Below are positions 1 through 6,665 of a DNA stretch of 14,501 bases, in pieces; position 1 is the first letter of the stretch; each line of letters starts with the position of its first letter. The translations under genes were made by a program, and so were the position numbers. This DNA comes from Candidatus Sivonenia alaskensis PMM_0068 (lineage in GTDB: Bacteria > Cyanobacteriota > Cyanobacteriia > Gloeobacterales > PMM-0068): NCBI GenBank assembly GCA_949127685.1, contig CASBPW010000077.1, positions 1-14,501 of the forward strand, read 5' to 3'. The notes below the pieces were generated by a model, which ran no database searches, had not been told where the DNA came from, and saw nothing but the letters and a program-made list of their open reading frames with translations.

Positions 1-149
1 ATAATGAAGCAAGTGGTCGCAGTCAAAAGGGTGGGGATCATCAAGACGCCGAACCAACCGACATAAAGACGGTTTTCGGTGGAGGTGACCCAGTCAGCGA
101 ACTGACCCCAGAGCCCTTGGCTAGAACGACGCTCTAAAGTAGCAGTCAT
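1..149 (-). CDS. psbA: Photosystem II D1 protein, N-terminal part (cut by window edge)
   Basis: Only the first 49 codons are present; the gene continues past base 1. The translation begins MTATLERR and contains the stretch DWVTSTENRLYVGWFGVLMI (residues 24-43). This is the near-invariant start of D1, the reaction-centre subunit that binds P680, the pheophytin, the QB quinone and the Mn cluster. The first membrane helix begins near the end of the visible part. No strong Shine-Dalgarno sits just before the ATG (an AGGT lies 11 bases upstream). The gene is transcribed away from lipA with about 340 bases between them, and a sigma-70-like promoter is visible about 40 bases upstream of the start. 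The isoform (D1:1, D1:2 or another) cannot be decided from this part. Confidence 0.97.
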   Translation of the reverse strand, partial: MTATLERRSSQGLWGQFADWVTSTENRLYVGWFGVLMIPTLLTATTCFI

Positions 150-489
150 CGTCAAAAGTACCTAATAAATTAAGGTTTACAGCCTCCATTAATAGATGAA
201 ACTTTACAAAACATCAAGAGGTAAGAACTTTTTTTAAGCTTTCAGGGGGTATCTTCCCCTTTCTGGGCCGGCATTATGTGATTTTGTTTACAAAGTCTTA
301 CTTGAAAAGGTCATGATCTAAGGAAAAAATAAGGCAATTTGACCATAAATCTTCCCAGGTAAAGCTTTTCAGCCTTAGCTGACTGCATGATAAGAAAAAT
401 GTTCTGTATTTCGCCTATCTATAGCGAAAGCATTCAGGTCAGTTTTAAGGTATTTATACTTACTGATGTTCTGTGATCAGTCCAAAATT
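150..489. other. Intergenic region between lipA and psbA with an HLR1-like site and two small inverted repeats
   Basis: No gene is seen in these 340 bases. At 287-304 the plus strand reads TTTACAAA, two bases, then CTTACTTG. The RpaB-binding HLR1 element is described as two KTTACAWW units separated by two bases; the first half here is perfect and the second matches about five of eight, so it is a weak candidate for light-responsive control of psbA. Two short inverted repeats lie downstream of lipA: TTTCGC/GCGAAA (409-414 and 424-429) and ACTGAT/ATCAGT (462-467 and 476-481). The second could form a hairpin just after the lipA stop, but no T-run follows it on the minus strand, so I do not call a terminator. 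Confidence 0.35.
189..217 (-). promoter_or_regulatory. Candidate psbA promoter (-35 TTGATG, 17-bp spacer, -10 TATTAA)
   Basis: Reading the minus strand, TTGATG (217-212) is followed after exactly 17 bases by TATTAA (194-189). Each hexamer matches the sigma-70 consensus at four of six positions. The predicted start near base 182 would give a 5' UTR of about 33 bases, short but of the order expected for cyanobacterial psbA genes. The spacer contains TTTGTAAA, the reverse complement of TTTACAAA, and TTTACA also occurs on the plus strand at 176-181 and 287-292. This is sequence matching only. Confidence 0.5.
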
Positions 490-1359
490 TTATCTGGGAT
501 GAGTCACTAACAACTGTTGCACTTGTTCTGCATGGTAAGAGCTACGGGTAAGGGGTGAAGAAACCACCTGTAAAAAACCCAGGGCATCCCCTTCTTTTTT
601 CCAAGCGAAAAACGTTTCTGGAGTCACGAATTCATGGACAGCCAAATGTTTCGCAGAAGGTTGCAAATACTGACCTATCGTTAAGATATCACAATTTACT
701 GCCCGCAAGTCTTTCATGACTTGGATTACTTCGTCAAAAGTTTCCCCAAGGCCCACCATTATTCCTGATTTTGTATAAGTCCTAGGAAATTTGATGCGCG
801 AACGATGGAGGAGTTCTAGACTGCGTTCATAGATTCCCTGTGGGCGTACTCTGCGATAGAGCCTGGGCACAGTTTCTGTATTATGGTTCAGAACTTCAGG
901 ATGGGCAGACAATACGAGCTCTAAGGCTTTTTCATCACCACAGAAATCTGGAATCAACACTTCGATCGTAGTGTCGGTCATGCGTTCCCGCACCGCTTCA
1001 ATACACCGTACAAACTGAGAGGCTCCACCGTCCGCGAGATCATCTCGATTGACTGAGGTGATCACTACATGCTTGAGCCCCATACTCTGCACTGCTTCAG
1101 CCAAGCGTAGGGGTTCAGTAGGGTCCAATTCCCTGGGGGTTTTATCAAAGTCGATGTCGCAGTAGGGGCAAGCTCGCGTACAAGCAGGTCCCATGATCAG
1201 AAAAGTAGCCGTGCCTGCCTTGAAGCATTCGCCAATGTTGGGGCAAGAAGCCTCTTCACATACTGTATTGAGGCCAAGCTTCCGTAAAGTTTCAGAAACC
1301 TTCCCAATCCTTTCCCATTGTGGGGCTTTCACCCTTAACCAATCTGGTTTAGTAGCCAT
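490..1359 (-). CDS. lipA: Lipoyl synthase (radical SAM)
   Basis: LipA inserts two sulfur atoms into protein-bound octanoyl chains to make the lipoyl cofactor of 2-oxoacid dehydrogenases and the glycine cleavage H protein. All diagnostic residues are present in 289 residues, a usual cyanobacterial length. The auxiliary-cluster cysteines are C34, C39 and C45 (spacing CX4CX5C). The radical SAM cluster cysteines are C60, C64 and C67 (CX3CX2C). The C-terminal RSSY motif is at 272-275; one of its serines ligates the sacrificial cluster in studied enzymes. The ATG lies 26 bases after the ndhD stop with no obvious ribosome binding site, so it may be read as the last gene of the ndhF-ndhD transcript or from its own weak promoter. 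No octanoyltransferase gene (lipB) is in the window. Confidence 0.97.
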   Translation of the reverse strand: MATKPDWLRVKAPQWERIGKVSETLRKLGLNTVCEEASCPNIGECFKAGTATFLIMGPACTRACPYCDIDFDKTPRELDPTEPLRLAEAVQSMGLKHVVITSVNRDDLADGGASQFVRCIEAVRERMTDTTIEVLIPDFCGDEKALELVLSAHPEVLNHNTETVPRLYRRVRPQGIYERSLELLHRSRIKFPRTYTKSGIMVGLGETFDEVIQVMKDLRAVNCDILTIGQYLQPSAKHLAVHEFVTPETFFAWKKEGDALGFLQVVSSPLTRSSYHAEQVQQLLVTHPR

Positions 1360-1385
1360 AATTCACAGCAGTCTTAAGAACCAGT

Positions 1386-2900
1386 TTATCGTGTTTGGAT
1401 GGTCTGAGCGACCGTTTGCTGAGTCTGCATCTGCTTTGCCAGTGCGGTCACGGAAGCAGCGCTTATATCCGTCATCAGGTTAGGGAATAGTCCCAAACCC
1501 ACCATGCAAAAGGCTAATACAGTAGCTGGGAAGTAGGCAAAGACATTGGGTTTGGGGAGAATACCCAAAGCTTTGGGGCTAGAACCGAAGAAGGCTTTCT
1601 GCAGAAGTACCAGTAGGTACACCGCCGTAAGGACAGTACCGAATATGCAAAGAGCGGTAGCAATTGGAAACTGAGTGTATCCTCCTTTAAATACGAGGAA
1701 CTCAGCCACAAAACCACTCATCCCCGGCAAACCTGCATTCGCCATCGCAGCCGCCACCATAAAAGCACCAACCAAGGGCAACCCTTTCTGACGGTCAAAC
1801 AATCCACCCAACTTATCCAGATCACGGGTCTTCGCCTGCTCATAGACAAGACCCACGAGCATGAAGAGTAGGGCAGAGATGACTCCATGGGAAATCATCT
1901 GAAAGACGGCTCCTTGTAGTCCAGTTTCACCCAACGTGGCCACACCTAAGATTACATAGCCCATGTGGGCAATGGAAGAATAGGCAATCATCTTCTTCAT
2001 GTCCGTTTGGGCAAGGGCAGCGAGCGAAGCATAAACCACATTTATCGCAGCCAGAGCAGCCAGTAACCAAGATAGATCCAGAGCTGCCTGCGGGAAAATA
2101 CTCACCCCAAAACGCAGAATGCCATAGGTCCCTAACTTCAGGAGGACTCCTGCCAAAAGGACAGAGACCGCTGTGGGAGCTTCTACGTGAGCATCGGGAA
2201 GCCAAGTATGCAAAGGAACCAAGGGAATTTTGATGCCAAAGCCCAGGGTGATCAAAACCAGCATGAAAATCTGGAAGGCAATTGGGTAGGGCGTGGCAGG
2301 ATTTGCAAGCGCATGAATATCAAAGGTATTGAGTCCTGAAACGAAGTAGGCACTCAAAAAAGCAACCAGTAAGAACACACTGGAAAGAACCGTGTACAGC
2401 AGAAACTTCGTTCCGGCATACTCCCGGCGAACCCCGCCCCAGATAGCAATCAGGAAATATAGAGGAATCAGCTCGAGTTCATAGAACAAGAAAAACAAAA
2501 GTAAGTCTTCCGACACAAAAGCGCCAAGCACCCCACAGGTAAGGAGAAGGACCATCGAATAGTACATGCGGGGGCGTTTTTGTTGTTCCCAGCTTGTGAT
2601 GATCGAAAGCACTACTAGTAAGGTTGTAAGCAGCACTAAAGGCAAACTAATACCATCTACAGACACACTGTAGTTGAGCCCTAGTTGTTGAATCCAAGGG
2701 CGACTCTCCCTAAATTGTGGTGCCGGATCAGAGAGATTGAACTGGAAGGCAATTCCTAGACTAATGAACAAGGTCCCGAGGCTGACGATTAAAGACCAGA
2801 GGCGTGCAAACTTGTAATCTTCACCCTTGGGTAACAGAGCAAGCCCAATAGCCCCGAAAGCGGGTAAGAAGACAAGGGCAGTTATCCAGGGAATGTTCAC
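1386..2900 (-). CDS. ndhD: NAD(P)H-quinone oxidoreductase subunit 4 (NdhD family, NdhD3/D4-like)
   Basis: This 504-residue polytopic membrane protein is an antiporter-like proton-channel subunit of NDH-1. The essential glutamate lies in FYELELIPLYFL (E141 or E143) and the key lysine in GFGIKIPLVPLHTWLPDAH (K224). The following stretch, HVEAPTAVSVLLAGVLLKLG, and the early LGLNYSVSVDGISLPL resemble bacterial NuoM and the CO2-uptake NdhD3/NdhD4 forms. NdhD1/NdhD2 instead carry an HGEA-type loop there; this comparison is from memory. The start is GTG, preceded by AAGGA at 7 bases spacing, and lies 3 bases after the stop of the secreted-protein gene, so translation is probably coupled. No cupA/cupB-type gene follows, unlike the known ndhF3-ndhD3-cupA and NdhD4/CupB systems. 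Confidence is high for the family and moderate for the subtype. Confidence 0.93.
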   Translation of the reverse strand: MNIPWITALVFLPAFGAIGLALLPKGEDYKFARLWSLIVSLGTLFISLGIAFQFNLSDPAPQFRESRPWIQQLGLNYSVSVDGISLPLVLLTTLLVVLSIITSWEQQKRPRMYYSMVLLLTCGVLGAFVSEDLLLFFLFYELELIPLYFLIAIWGGVRREYAGTKFLLYTVLSSVFLLVAFLSAYFVSGLNTFDIHALANPATPYPIAFQIFMLVLITLGFGIKIPLVPLHTWLPDAHVEAPTAVSVLLAGVLLKLGTYGILRFGVSIFPQAALDLSWLLAALAAINVVYASLAALAQTDMKKMIAYSSIAHMGYVILGVATLGETGLQGAVFQMISHGVISALLFMLVGLVYEQAKTRDLDKLGGLFDRQKGLPLVGAFMVAAAMANAGLPGMSGFVAEFLVFKGGYTQFPIATALCIFGTVLTAVYLLVLLQKAFFGSSPKALGILPKPNVFAYFPATVLAFCMVGLGLFPNLMTDISAASVTALAKQMQTQQTVAQTIQTR

Positions 2901-2903
2901 GTT

Positions 2904-3698
2904 CTATTCCTTCGCCTTCTTAGAAGGCTTAGCCGTAACTTTGACGCGTTGGGTGATAAAGGTTGTGCCGGTAGTGTTCACAAAACGAAGGCTGACCGCT
3001 TGGTCTTGAGGACTCTTGGGCGCTTTATTGGAGGCAAAAATACCACCAGAAGAGAGAAGATTCAGGTTAACAGACCCTACATTGGGAATAGCACTAGCCG
3101 TCAGTGGAGTCTGATTAATTCCACCAAGCGCTGGAGAATCCCGCAAAGATTTATCGAGAACCGCTTCTACGGTATAAGTACTACCGGCAGCGACTTTACT
3201 GGGTAAGCTCAGAGAAACTTTGGGTGGTTCCTTGCCAGAGGTCAGCATCGAACGCTCCGCCAAGACTTCTTGCTTGACAAGCTGCCAGGCGTTGTTTGCA
3301 CCTAAACGCTCAAAACGGCTCAAAGTCTCTGTTTCCCCTGTCAAAGCAAAACTGGTATCCCCCTCTTTGAGGCTACCTACCAGGGACGTTTTTGCCTTAA
3401 CAAGCGTCCGATTTCCCTCTCCCATAACAGAAAGTACCTCCGTTTTGTACTGAGGCTTTTCTAAATTTTTCCAGAGGGATTCCAAAGCTTTTGCGGTAGC
3501 TTCTCGATTCAGCCCATCACCACTCTTAAAGTCTTTTCTGTAAAATTCCAATACGCCCTGCATATTTTTTTCAGAAGCTTGCTGATCCATTTGTTGAACC
3601 AGATCTTGAAATTCTTGCTGAGAGGCGGCTTGAGCAACAGATGTTGCTAACGCTGAAAACAAAAGGGCACAAGAAAGGATTGAATAAGACTTCTTCAT
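2904..3698 (-). CDS. Predicted exported protein between ndhF and ndhD, unknown function
   Basis: I do not recognise this protein with certainty. The best start is the ATG at 3698 (264 residues), with GGAG seven bases upstream. An in-frame TTG six bases earlier would sit almost on that ribosome binding site. The N-terminus is a classical Sec signal peptide: MKKS, a hydrophobic stretch, then AQA followed by A, with cleavage around residue 24. The mature part begins with a Gln/Glu-rich helical region and something resembling an NTF2/SnoaL-like fold (about residues 25-150). A beta-rich C-terminal half follows (PPKVSLSLPSKV onward), ending in a lysine-rich tail. It contains no TM helix after the signal, so it should be free in the lumen or periplasm. 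Its position, 16 bases after ndhF and 3 bases before ndhD, suggests a role in NDH-1 assembly or function, but that is inference from context only. It is not the fasciclin-domain CupS. Confidence 0.85.
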   Translation of the reverse strand: MKKSYSILSCALLFSALATSVAQAASQQEFQDLVQQMDQQASEKNMQGVLEFYRKDFKSGDGLNREATAKALESLWKNLEKPQYKTEVLSVMGEGNRTLVKAKTSLVGSLKEGDTSFALTGETETLSRFERLGANNAWQLVKQEVLAERSMLTSGKEPPKVSLSLPSKVAAGSTYTVEAVLDKSLRDSPALGGINQTPLTASAIPNVGSVNLNLLSSGGIFASNKAPKSPQDQAVSLRFVNTTGTTFITQRVKVTAKPSKKAKE

Positions 3699-3714
3699 GA
3701 ACAAACTCCAAAAT

Positions 3715-5595
3715 TTATGTACCCGCCATACTTAGACTTACGATGAAACCCAAAGTCACAACAGAAGTAATAACAATCAGCAAATAAAACTGAGTTTTTC
3801 CGGTTTCAACGTACTTAAATATCTGAGAACCAGCAAGAAAGAAGGCACTCACTAAGTTTACGAAGCCATCTACCAGGTTCTTATCAAACCATGCCACGGT
3901 CACCCCAATCCCGGCTAAGCCTGAGACAACCGTCCGCTCATAGAGTTCGTCAATATACAGGCGGTTTTCAAGAGCCTGGAGCACAGGGGCGAAGGTTCTT
4001 TGTAAGCCTATGACAGGCAAATTCATGACATATAGCAAGAAGGAAGCAGTAAACCCGATCACTACGGCTCCAGTTGAAAGCGCAGCGACAGATAAAGCAA
4101 GTTCTTCTTTAGCAAACCAGAGGTTACCCAAATAGCCAGCTAGCACAGAAGGGACCATCAGAATCACTAAAGGCAGGCTCATCACCATCGGAGATTCATG
4201 AACCATTCCAGCTTCTGGAGTGCGAGCTTTGCCGGTAAATGTCAGGAGGAACTGACGGGACATGTAGAAAGCAGTCAAAGCAGCTGTAATCAAAGCAATG
4301 CTGTACACGCCAAGGGAGGAGGGAGATTCACTCAGAGCATGGAGTACCGAGTCTTTAGACCAGAAGCCCGCTAAGGGAAAAACACCGGCAATACTCAAAA
4401 CGCCGACGCCAAAGGTCAAACCGGTCACAGGCATCTTCTGAAAAAGACCGCCCATATTCTGCATATCTTGGCAATCCAAGTGTCCATGGGTAGTATGTTC
4501 TGCTTCATGCATCCCATGAATTACCGAACCAGAGCCTAGGAACAGCATCGCTTTAAAGAATGCATGGGTGAACAAGTGAAACACAGCTGCTTCCGGATGT
4601 CCCACCCCCAACGCCATAAACATATAGCCCAGCTGAGAAATCGTTGAGTAGGCAAGCACCCGCTTAATATCATTCTGGACTGTGGCAATGAGTGCTGCAC
4701 CCAAAGCCGTAATCGCTCCTGTCCAAGCAATCACGCCCATCGTCAAAGGAGACAGCGCAATTACAGGCTCTAGCTTAACGACAAGAAAGACACCAGCAGC
4801 GACCATGGTGGCCGCGTGAATCAAGGCTGATACAGGCGTGGGACCTTCCATGGCGTCGGGCAGCCATACATGCAAAGGGAACTGGGCTGACTTGCCAACA
4901 GGACCAGCAAAAAGAAGCAAAGTTAATAGAGTAGCAAAACCCGGAGCCAGCTGAGCTTCTTCGGCCCAAGCCCCTAGAGCTGTGAAATCCAGCGTTCCCG
5001 CATTAACGTACAGGACGACAATTCCGATCAACAGAAGGAAATCACCCACCCGAGTGGTCATAAAAGCTTTACGAGCAGCAGCACTGGCACTGGGTTTAGC
5101 AAACCAAAAACCCACTAACAGATAACTACACAAACCCATCAATTCCCAACATCCATAGGTGACTATTAGGTTATTACTGACAACTAGCCCCAACATAGCT
5201 GCGGTAAAAAAATTCAGTAGTCCGTAGTAACGAGGCAGACCAGGCTCATCACGCATATATCCCAGGGAGTAGACCTGGACTAAAAAACTGACCCCTGTCA
5301 CGAGGCTCAGCATTCCCACCGTCAGCGGGGTAAATAGTAGAGAAAAATCTAGCGCCACATCACCGGCGGTGAGCCAACGGAGTGAAAGTGTAACCGGTTC
5401 TGGATTTTGAATAGTCCCAACTAAGGCGAACAAACTGTGAATAAAGCCTAATCCTATGAGGACTAATCCGGCATAGGCTGGTGGTTTTTGGCCTTTGACC
5501 AAACCTAGAGCCCAGGGTAGGGAAAGGAGCGCAGCAAGGGCTCCATAGAGGGGAACCAACCAAGCGAAATGCACCAGTTGATCGGCATTATTCAT
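3715..5595 (-). CDS. ndhF: NAD(P)H-quinone oxidoreductase subunit 5 (NdhF family)
   Basis: This 626-residue protein is the distal antiporter-like subunit of NDH-1. Conserved core features are WELMGLCSYLLVGFW with E151, and GPVGKSAQFPLHVWLPDAME with K235, followed by the SALIHAATMVAAG helix carrying H260. A HAFFKAMLFLGSGSVIHGMH segment follows. The C-terminus keeps the region leading into the lateral helix and the last TM helix. It is about 50 residues shorter than typical NdhF1 because the hydrophilic, often His-rich loop after the MSRQFLLTF helix is reduced to about 15 residues. The N-terminal part (RWLTAGDVALDFSL) recalls NdhF3/F4, whereas the core keeps NdhF1/NuoL residues, so the subtype is mixed. 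It is the first gene of the probable ndhF - secreted protein - ndhD - lipA unit, with an AGAGGTGAT ribosome binding site about 11 bases before the ATG. Confidence 0.95.
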   Translation of the reverse strand: MNNADQLVHFAWLVPLYGALAALLSLPWALGLVKGQKPPAYAGLVLIGLGFIHSLFALVGTIQNPEPVTLSLRWLTAGDVALDFSLLFTPLTVGMLSLVTGVSFLVQVYSLGYMRDEPGLPRYYGLLNFFTAAMLGLVVSNNLIVTYGCWELMGLCSYLLVGFWFAKPSASAAARKAFMTTRVGDFLLLIGIVVLYVNAGTLDFTALGAWAEEAQLAPGFATLLTLLLFAGPVGKSAQFPLHVWLPDAMEGPTPVSALIHAATMVAAGVFLVVKLEPVIALSPLTMGVIAWTGAITALGAALIATVQNDIKRVLAYSTISQLGYMFMALGVGHPEAAVFHLFTHAFFKAMLFLGSGSVIHGMHEAEHTTHGHLDCQDMQNMGGLFQKMPVTGLTFGVGVLSIAGVFPLAGFWSKDSVLHALSESPSSLGVYSIALITAALTAFYMSRQFLLTFTGKARTPEAGMVHESPMVMSLPLVILMVPSVLAGYLGNLWFAKEELALSVAALSTGAVVIGFTASFLLYVMNLPVIGLQRTFAPVLQALENRLYIDELYERTVVSGLAGIGVTVAWFDKNLVDGFVNLVSAFFLAGSQIFKYVETGKTQFYLLIVITSVVTLGFIVSLSMAGT

Positions 5596-5622
5596 CGGGG
5601 ATAATCACCTCTCGCATGCCAG

Positions 5623-5652
5623 CTTGTAGTGGCGGATAGTGGCGGACGTCAA
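5623..5652 (-). promoter_or_regulatory. Candidate promoter of the ndhF operon
   Basis: On the minus strand TTGACG (5652-5647) is followed after 18 bases by TACAAG (5628-5623). The -35 matches the consensus at five of six positions and the -10 at four of six. The predicted start lies about 20 bases before the ndhF ATG. The spacer is filled almost completely by an exact 10-bp tandem repeat, annotated separately. Just upstream, a perfect 10-bp palindrome CTAATATTAG (5682-5691) could be a regulator site. I found no NtcA-type GTA-N8-TAC. Confidence 0.45.
5627..5646. repeat. Exact 10-bp tandem direct repeat in the ndhF promoter spacer
   Basis: The plus strand reads TAGTGGCGGA twice in immediate succession (5627-5636 and 5637-5646). 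The period of 10 bases is close to one helical turn, so two protein monomers could bind the same DNA face between the -35 and -10 elements. The repeat is directly visible; a regulatory role is inference. Confidence 0.8.
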
Positions 5653-5906
5653 CACTAGACAGGAGCTTTACTTTTCTTAACCTAATATTAGAACGGAAGA
5701 TGTCCCACGTCTAGAGAAAAATACCTAGCGACAGTAGAAATTGTCCTGCCCAGGGAATTTTTACCGCACCAGCAGATTTGGCCATTTCTGACCATTTCTA
5801 TGAATCTTCCCACAGAAGTCTAGAGAGGCATCAACTCAGAGCAATCTACCCTGCAAAAACATCACAGACATCACAAGGGCATAACAATTCTAGTATGAAA
5901 ATAGTA

Positions 5907-6125
5907 TTAGCCTACTTCAGACATACGGACCAAGCGTTTGCGAGTGACTTCGATGGGTATTAATTCCACCGCACGCCGTATATCGTCAACACTTACCCAC
6001 TCACTGAAAGCCAAGGTATCGCCGTTGCGGACTAACCCCATAAGGTAGGCCTCGGCCAACTTCGGGTCCTCAACACCCATCGAAACGAGCTGATGGGCAA
6101 TAGCTTGAGCAATATCTTCTCTCAT
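5907..6125 (-). CDS. Small conserved-looking hypothetical protein (72 aa)
   Basis: I do not recognise this family. The 72 residues begin MREDIAQAIAHQLVSMG and continue with acidic helical segments (DPKLAEAYLMGLV; SVDDIRRAVELIP). The protein appears soluble and mostly alpha-helical, with no Cys, metal motif or TM segment. The ATG is preceded by GAGG six bases upstream, within the near-palindrome GGAGGACCTC. It is divergent from the 108-residue gene at 6308, with 182 bases between them. Its composition looks like a genuine small cyanobacterial protein rather than a shadow, since no other good frame covers this stretch. Confidence 0.65.
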   Translation of the reverse strand: MREDIAQAIAHQLVSMGVEDPKLAEAYLMGLVRNGDTLAFSEWVSVDDIRRAVELIPIEVTRKRLVRMSEVG

Positions 6126-6307
6126 GGAGGACCTCGTCTCACACCTCAGGACTTCTTAAACTTACTAGTACCCAAAGTATGACTGTGTTTCGAATGTAAC
6201 ATTTTTTAACTGCGAGCATGGTTGACGAAAACAAATTTTTAAACTTCTTTCCCTATTGCCCCTAACCCGTCACAATAGAGCAGTCAAGAAAATTCAACAC
6301 TTTACGT

Positions 6308-6634
6308 ATGCTCCCCCAGTCCTCTCTGGAAGAACCGATCGCACTATTGATGGCTCAGCCTGCCGCCCAATTCGTTCTGAAACAATGGGGAAAGCGCGAG
6401 GCGGCCGCTTTTCATATCTGTGGTCTTTTGGCGTCTTGGGTTTTGGAAGGACCAGAAGTAAGCGTTCCAGAATCCTATCAAGCCTTACAGCACTGCGGTT
6501 TAGTCTCATACACCAAAGATCGATGGATCATGACAGAACTAGGAAAGACTATCGGGCAGATGACCTTGGACCGAACTCCTAAGTCACTGATCAAGCTAGT
6601 TTGTTCATCTCGCAAGGAATCCAGCACCCGTTAA
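6308..6634 (+). CDS. Hypothetical protein upstream of iscS, possible winged-helix-like C-terminus
   Basis: The function is not recognised. The 108 residues contain a helical N-terminal part (MAQPAAQFVLKQWGKREAAA), then ALQHCGLVSYTKDRWIMTELGKTIG (about residues 59-84). The pattern of a helix ending in a GLV turn followed by W-x-(x)-TELGK resembles the recognition-helix-plus-wing end of winged-helix DNA-binding proteins, but it is too short and divergent to assign. The ATG at 6308 has no clear ribosome binding site; an in-frame ATG near 6350 is an alternative. The gene ends 31 bases before iscS on the same strand, so the two are probably co-transcribed. An overlapping 108-codon frame starting at 6256 is Arg/Ser-rich and less protein-like. 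A regulatory role for the iscS unit would be speculation. Confidence 0.6.
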   Translation: MLPQSSLEEPIALLMAQPAAQFVLKQWGKREAAAFHICGLLASWVLEGPEVSVPESYQALQHCGLVSYTKDRWIMTELGKTIGQMTLDRTPKSLIKLVCSSRKESSTR

Positions 6635-6665
6635 TGCCGATGGAGCCTTTCCCCCACGAGCAAGC

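Larger units (their letters stand above)
5596..5906. other. Intergenic region upstream of ndhF
   Basis: Apart from the ndhF promoter, the tandem repeat and the palindrome CTAATATTAG at 5682-5691, no gene is convincing here. A short direct repeat CCATTTCT occurs around 5781-5800. A 61-codon plus-strand open stretch (5778-5963) overlaps the end of the neighbouring minus-strand gene and has no ribosome binding site, so it is not called. No tRNA or small-RNA signature was recognised. Confidence 0.4.

Noticed and set aside
2827..3453. Plus-strand open frames opposite ndhD and the exported-protein gene
   Set aside because: They are antisense to well-supported genes and show no motifs or ribosome binding sites.
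6116..6134. GGAGGACCTC palindrome over the ribosome binding site of the 72-residue gene as a regulatory hairpin
   Set aside because: The arms are separated by one or two bases, too few for a stable loop, so it is probably incidental.
6256..6582. Alternative 108-codon plus-strand frame and the minus-strand frame 6294-6509
   Set aside because: Both overlap the 6308-6634 frame; their composition is Arg/Ser-rich and lacks recognisable helices, so they look like shadows.
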